Shown here: positions 60,952-64,000 of the stretch, in pieces
Layout of the letters: each line of letters opens with the position of its first letter
How positions within the stretch are numbered: position 1 is the stretch's first letter
Assembly: GCF_900537085.1 (NCBI RefSeq)
Contig: NZ_UNRE01000011.1
Coordinates: 70,379-134,378, forward strand
DNA length: 64,000 nucleotides
Reading direction: 5' to 3'
Source: Agarivorans sp. Alg241-V36
GTDB lineage: Bacteria > Pseudomonadota > Gammaproteobacteria > Enterobacterales > Celerinatantimonadaceae
Made by a program: the position numbers and the translations under genes
The notes under the pieces: model-generated
What the model was told of the DNA's origin: nothing
Databases searched by the model: none
The model's input: the letters and a program-made list of their open reading frames with translations, nothing else

Positions 60952-61521
60952 ATGAAAACGATAGAAATTGAAGAAGATTTGTATTTATACATTGCCAGCC
61001 AAACTAAACACATTGGCGAAAGTGCCTCAGATATTTTGAGACGACTGTTAGAAGTTGACGGTCAAGCATTTCAAGAAGTACAGGCTGTTAATGTTGTTGA
61101 GAACAACCAAGAAGACAACTTAGTTCAAGAGTTAGTCGTTGAAGTAGCAAACACCGAAACAGCTTTGGAAGCCGATGAGCCTGATTGTAATCCTTTAGAT
61201 TATTTCGATTTTAGTGAAATATCTGAAGTGGGTAGTTCTACAAAACGTTTCTTATCTTTGCTGTCAGGCCTTTACGCCATAAGCGGCGAGCAGTTTGCTA
61301 AAGCCTGTGTATTAAAAGGAAGCAAACGCGAATACTTCTCGCAAGATAAAGACTTATTACTGGCCTCTGGAAAAACCAGCAAACCTCAAGCTATTCCAAA
61401 TAGTCCTTATTGGGTGATTACCAATACCAACACTGCGCGCAAACGACACATTCTTCAGCATGTCGCCAGTGAAATGGGTTTACAAGAATTTCAAATTGAA
61501 CGCTTATGTAAAGCGGTCTAA
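60952..61521 (+). CDS. seqA: Replication negative modulator SeqA
   Basis: Binds hemimethylated GATC pairs at the replication origin and behind forks, delaying re-initiation. The 189 residues have the N-terminal oligomerisation domain (MKTIEIEEDLYLYIASQTKH; ASDILRRLL), an acidic linker and the C-terminal DNA-binding domain (RFLSLLSGLYAI, then SPYWVITNTNTARKRHIL). Its presence implies a Dam-methylating gammaproteobacterium. It is followed by pgm 37 bp downstream in one operon. Confidence 0.97.
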   Translation: MKTIEIEEDLYLYIASQTKHIGESASDILRRLLEVDGQAFQEVQAVNVVENNQEDNLVQELVVEVANTETALEADEPDCNPLDYFDFSEISEVGSSTKRFLSLLSGLYAISGEQFAKACVLKGSKREYFSQDKDLLLASGKTSKPQAIPNSPYWVITNTNTARKRHILQHVASEMGLQEFQIERLCKAV

Positions 61522-61558
61522 CTATTTATCTTAAACTTAAGCATCGGAGAAGCTATTA

Positions 61559-63208
61559 ATGGCTATTCACCCTTTAGCAGGTAAGCCAGCTCAGGCTGAG
61601 CATCTTGCAAACATCCCACGTTTAGTGGCCGACTACTACTTATTGGAACCAGACGTATCAATTAGAGAGCAGCAGGTTGCTTTTGGTACTTCTGGTCACC
61701 GTGGTAGTTCTAGCAAGAAAGCGTTTAACGAAAACCACATATTGGCAGTTAGCCAAGCCATTGCCGAATATCGTTTAGCCCAAGGTACAACTGGCCCTTT
61801 ATATATAGGTAAAGATACACACGCTTTATCTGAGCCTGCCTTTTGCTCTGCCATTGAAGTTTTTGCAGCAAATGGGGTAGAGGTCCGCTATCAAGAAGGC
61901 CTTGGTTACACGCCAACTCCTGTAATCTCTCATGCAATTTTGGCCTACAACCGCTTGGGCAAAGAGCAAGCTGATGGCGTAGTTATTACTCCATCACACA
62001 ATCCGCCAGAAGACGGCGGCTTTAAATACAACCCACCTAATGGCGGCCCTGCAGATGGCGATGTAACTAAAGTCGTTCAAGATAGAGCCAATGAAATTTT
62101 AGCCAACGGATTAAAAGACGTTAAGCGTATTGCCTATGATGACGCTATTACTAAAACTTCTATTGTCGCGATTGACTACATTAAGCCTTATGTTGACGAC
62201 CTAGCAAACGTATTAGATATGGACGCGATTGCTAAAGCCAAAGTAAAAATTGGCGTAGACCCATTAGGCGGTAGTGGTATCGCTTATTGGTCAGTTATTG
62301 CAGAAACCTATGGTTTAGACATTGAAGTTGTTAACGACCGCGTTGACCCAACTTTCTCATTTATGACCCTAGATAAAGATGGCAAGATCCGCATGGACTG
62401 TTCATCTCCTTACGCGATGGCTAGCTTAATTGCACTTAAAGACAAGTTTGATGTAGCTGTAGCCAATGACCCAGACTATGACCGTCATGGCATTGTTACA
62501 AAGAGCAGTGGTCTACTAAATCCAAACCACTATTTGGCTGTGGCGATTAACTACTTGTACTCGCACCGCAGCCAATGGGGCGAAAATGCTGCAATTGGTA
62601 AAACATTAGTTTCAAGCTCAATGGTTGACCGAGTAGCTACTAGCTTAGGTCGCGAACTAAAAGAAGTACCAGTTGGCTTTAAGTGGTTTGTTGACGGTTT
62701 GTTTGATGGAAGTATTGCTTTTGGTGGTGAAGAAAGTGCAGGTGCTTCTTTCCTTCGTAAAGATGGCGGCGTATGGAGTACCGATAAAGACGGTATTATT
62801 TTAGCCTTACTTGCAGCAGAAATTATCGCTGTTACTGGCAAAGATCCAGGTGAGCATTACCAAGGGTTTGTTGAGCAATTCGGCGAGCCTTGCTACAAGC
62901 GTATTGATGCGCCAGCAAGCATCGAACAAAAAGCAGTACTTAGCGCTCTAGACCCAGCCATGGTAGAAGCTGAAACTTTAGCTGGTGAAACTATAACAGC
63001 CAAGCTAACTGCTGCACCTGGTAATGGCGCTGCTATTGGTGGCTTAAAAGTTGTGACAGAAAACGGTTGGTTTGCCGCTCGTCCATCGGGTACTGAAGCT
63101 ATCTATAAGATTTACATGGAAAGTTTCAAGGGTGAACAACATTTAGCTCTAATTGAACAAGAAGCCCAAACCATTGTTTCTGCAGCATTGGCAAAAGCTG
63201 GTCTATAA
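61559..63208 (+). CDS. pgm: Phosphoglucomutase, alpha-D-glucose specific
   Basis: Interconverts glucose 1-phosphate and glucose 6-phosphate, linking glycogen turnover to glycolysis. The 549 residues show [10 protein letters not shown], the phosphoserine loop [16 protein letters not shown] (near residue 145), the magnesium site [10 protein letters not shown], the sugar loop [10 protein letters not shown] and [17 protein letters not shown] precedes the ATG. In E. coli it also adjoins seqA. The next gene downstream is a glycogen phosphorylase, which supplies its substrate. Confidence 0.97.
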   Translation: MAIHPLAGKPAQAEHLANIPRLVADYYLLEPDVSIREQQVAFGTSGHRGSSSKKAFNENHILAVSQAIAEYRLAQGTTGPLYIGKDTHALSEPAFCSAIEVFAANGVEVRYQEGLGYTPTPVISHAILAYNRLGKEQADGVVITPSHNPPEDGGFKYNPPNGGPADGDVTKVVQDRANEILANGLKDVKRIAYDDAITKTSIVAIDYIKPYVDDLANVLDMDAIAKAKVKIGVDPLGGSGIAYWSVIAETYGLDIEVVNDRVDPTFSFMTLDKDGKIRMDCSSPYAMASLIALKDKFDVAVANDPDYDRHGIVTKSSGLLNPNHYLAVAINYLYSHRSQWGENAAIGKTLVSSSMVDRVATSLGRELKEVPVGFKWFVDGLFDGSIAFGGEESAGASFLRKDGGVWSTDKDGIILALLAAEIIAVTGKDPGEHYQGFVEQFGEPCYKRIDAPASIEQKAVLSALDPAMVEAETLAGETITAKLTAAPGNGAAIGGLKVVTENGWFAARPSGTEAIYKIYMESFKGEQHLALIEQEAQTIVSAALAKAGL

Positions 63209-63225
63209 TCTATAAGCACCGAATG

Positions 63226-63253
63226 AAGGGTATTGAATAAATACCCTTTTTTT
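63226..63253 (+). terminator. Terminator after pgm
   Basis: A 9-bp stem aagggtatt/aataccctt with a 5-nt loop runs into seven T. It separates pgm from glgP. Confidence 0.92.
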
Positions 63254-63386
63254 GTGCATAAATTCCGTATGAAAACGTATGCCAACTGCTTCAAATTGCA
63301 AGTTCTGTAATAGTTTTGTTACAAAAGCGGATTACAATGGTATAGGTCTATAATTTGCACGATTTGAGTCAAAGGCCCCGTATTAA

Positions 63387-63400
63387 TTGATTCCGATCAA
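63387..63400. promoter_or_regulatory. FNR-type box upstream of glgP
   Basis: TTGAT-TCCG-ATCAA is an exact match to the FNR consensus TTGAT-N4-ATCAA. A possible -10 (TTATGA at 63418-63423) sits where a class II FNR-dependent promoter would need it, about 28 bp from the box centre. Confidence 0.6.
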
Positions 63401-63424
63401 GATTGCTTCCGATTTACTTATGAA

Positions 63425-63440
63425 AGCATTTTCAAATGCT
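63425..63440. repeat. Palindrome 1 in the glgP leader region
   Basis: Arms AGCATTT/AAATGCT are exact around TC. The GCATTT core recurs in palindrome 2. Confidence 0.6.
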
Positions 63441-63492
63441 GGGCTTTTGGCGGGTTTTCTTTACACTTCATTTCGGTTCTTTGAGTGAAAAA

Positions 63493-63512
63493 GCATTTTT
63501 TCCAAAAAATGC
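63493..63512. repeat. Palindrome 2 in the glgP leader region
   Basis: Arms GCATTTTTT/AAAAAATGC are exact around CC. The same GCATTT core as palindrome 1 begins 67 bp further on. Confidence 0.6.
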
Positions 63513-63705
63513 ATAAAAATTTAGTCTTGAGAGAGGCTTTTTTACCTAAATGTGATGTAGAACGTATATAATATCGTTCCGCATCGGTAACATGAGCTCG
63601 GATTTTTGAGCACATACAGTCTTTTGTAGCATTTGTTGTTCGGTTAACCATCGAATGCTACGTTGGAAGATGTCACCACAAAGGTTAGATACAAAGGAAA
63701 TTCAC

Positions 63706-64000
63706 ATGGCCGCTAAAAAGGCAAAAGCAACAAACACAGTAGCGTTATCTAAAGATCAGTTTAAAGATGCTATCGTTAAACATCTTCGTAGTACCTGTGG
63801 TACTGATGAAGCTCGTGCTAACAATCAAGCTTGGTGGAAAGCCACTTGTGCAGCAGTAAACGAGTTAGTTTTCGAACGCTTAACTGAAACTTCTAAAGCG
63901 AATGCAGATAAAGATTCTCGTGCAGTTCACTACCTATCACTTGAATTCTTGATGGGCCGTTTAACAGTGAACAACATGCACAACGTTGGCGTATTTGGCG
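63706..64000 (+). CDS. glgP: Glycogen/maltodextrin phosphorylase (3' end beyond window)
   Basis: Phosphorolytic release of glucose 1-phosphate from alpha-glucans. Only the first 98 residues are in view. They start MAAKKAKATNTVALSKDQF and reach HYLSLEFLMGRLTVNNMHN, the strongly conserved phosphorylase N-terminal motif (YLSxEFLxGR). AAAGGAAATTCAC precedes the ATG. It follows pgm, its metabolic partner, behind a terminator and a long regulatory gap. Whether its partner is glycogen or maltodextrin cannot be decided from this part. Confidence 0.9.
   Translation, partial: MAAKKAKATNTVALSKDQFKDAIVKHLRSTCGTDEARANNQAWWKATCAAVNELVFERLTETSKANADKDSRAVHYLSLEFLMGRLTVNNMHNVGVFG

Larger units (their letters stand above)
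63254..63705 (+). promoter_or_regulatory. Long upstream region of glgP
   Basis: This 452-bp gap holds no credible gene. It contains a perfect FNR-type box (63387-63400), two small palindromes sharing the GCATTT core (63425-63440 and 63493-63512), and a TATAAT element (63567-63572) flanked by GAACG (63560-63564) and CGTTC (63575-63579). A half-perfect CRP-like sequence AAATGTGA (63548-63555) is also present. Control of glgP expression by oxygen and other signals is plausible. Confidence 0.6.

Noticed and set aside
63548-63569. Possible CRP site upstream of glgP
   Set aside because: Only the left half AAATGTGA is good; the right half matches poorly and the position overlaps the TATAAT region.

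Overview
The window is an unbroken stretch of chromosome from a gammaproteobacterium. Nothing in it looks like a phage, plasmid, transposon, CRISPR array, rRNA or tRNA. Two blocks keep enterobacterial gene order: yeaD-gapA-msrB-yeaC-ansA-sppA-ydjA and pgm-seqA-ybfF-ybfE-fldA-fur. The DUF3334, DUF2989, DUF3087, DUF2788 and PF10115 proteins, a GPH-family sugar symporter, an NrtS-like protein and several c-di-GMP enzymes point to a marine Alteromonadales/Vibrionales-type bacterium. An Agarivorans-like organism is my best guess, inferred from gene content and not tested.

Layout. Positions 1-3010: guaC (its first codons lie off the left edge), yeaD and gapA. Positions 3011-10443: a rightward malQ-glgB-glgX-msrB group for glycogen and maltodextrin turnover, set between gapA and msrB, which are close neighbours in E. 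coli. Positions 10451-18871: a DUF2989 lipoprotein, yeaC, ansA, sppA, fadH, ydjA, a DsbA-family protein and a DUF3334 protein. Positions 19063-26984: asnS, a small membrane protein, the complete biotin locus (bioA divergent from bioBFCD) and htpX. Positions 27193-33379: a substrate-binding lipoprotein overlapping a GGDEF-EAL protein, a TVP38/flavin-oxidoreductase fusion, and mobB. Positions 33493-40936: tamA-tamB, an NrtS-like protein and a GPH symporter. Positions 41006-49907: cnoX, a double-receiver protein, a PF10115 protein, rmuC, a MalZ-like amylase, a GGDEF protein, rsuA and a tandem OB-fold protein. Positions 49938-57538: a DUF3087 protein, an RND efflux pair, an HD-GYP phosphodiesterase, ubiX and fur. 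Positions 57688-64000: a DUF4442 protein, a lytic transglycosylase, fldA, ybfE, a DUF2788 protein, ybfF, seqA, pgm and the start of a glycogen phosphorylase gene that runs off the right edge.

Themes. Storage polysaccharide metabolism appears at both ends (malQ, glgB, glgX; pgm, glgP) with a MalZ-like enzyme between, but no glgC or glgA is in view. Cyclic-di-GMP enzymes appear three times (GGDEF-EAL, GGDEF, HD-GYP). Envelope biogenesis is represented by tamAB, sppA, htpX, the RND pump and the lytic transglycosylase.

The less ordinary signals are: the lipoprotein/GGDEF-EAL pair, which resembles ligand-binding-protein-controlled c-di-GMP sensors; a perfect FNR-type box and nested palindromes ahead of glgP; an 18-bp inverted repeat ending on the ansA start codon; a 45-codon candidate gene between fadH and ydjA; and a tandem OB-fold SSB-like protein. 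I did not find a clearly new multi-gene defence or mobile system.
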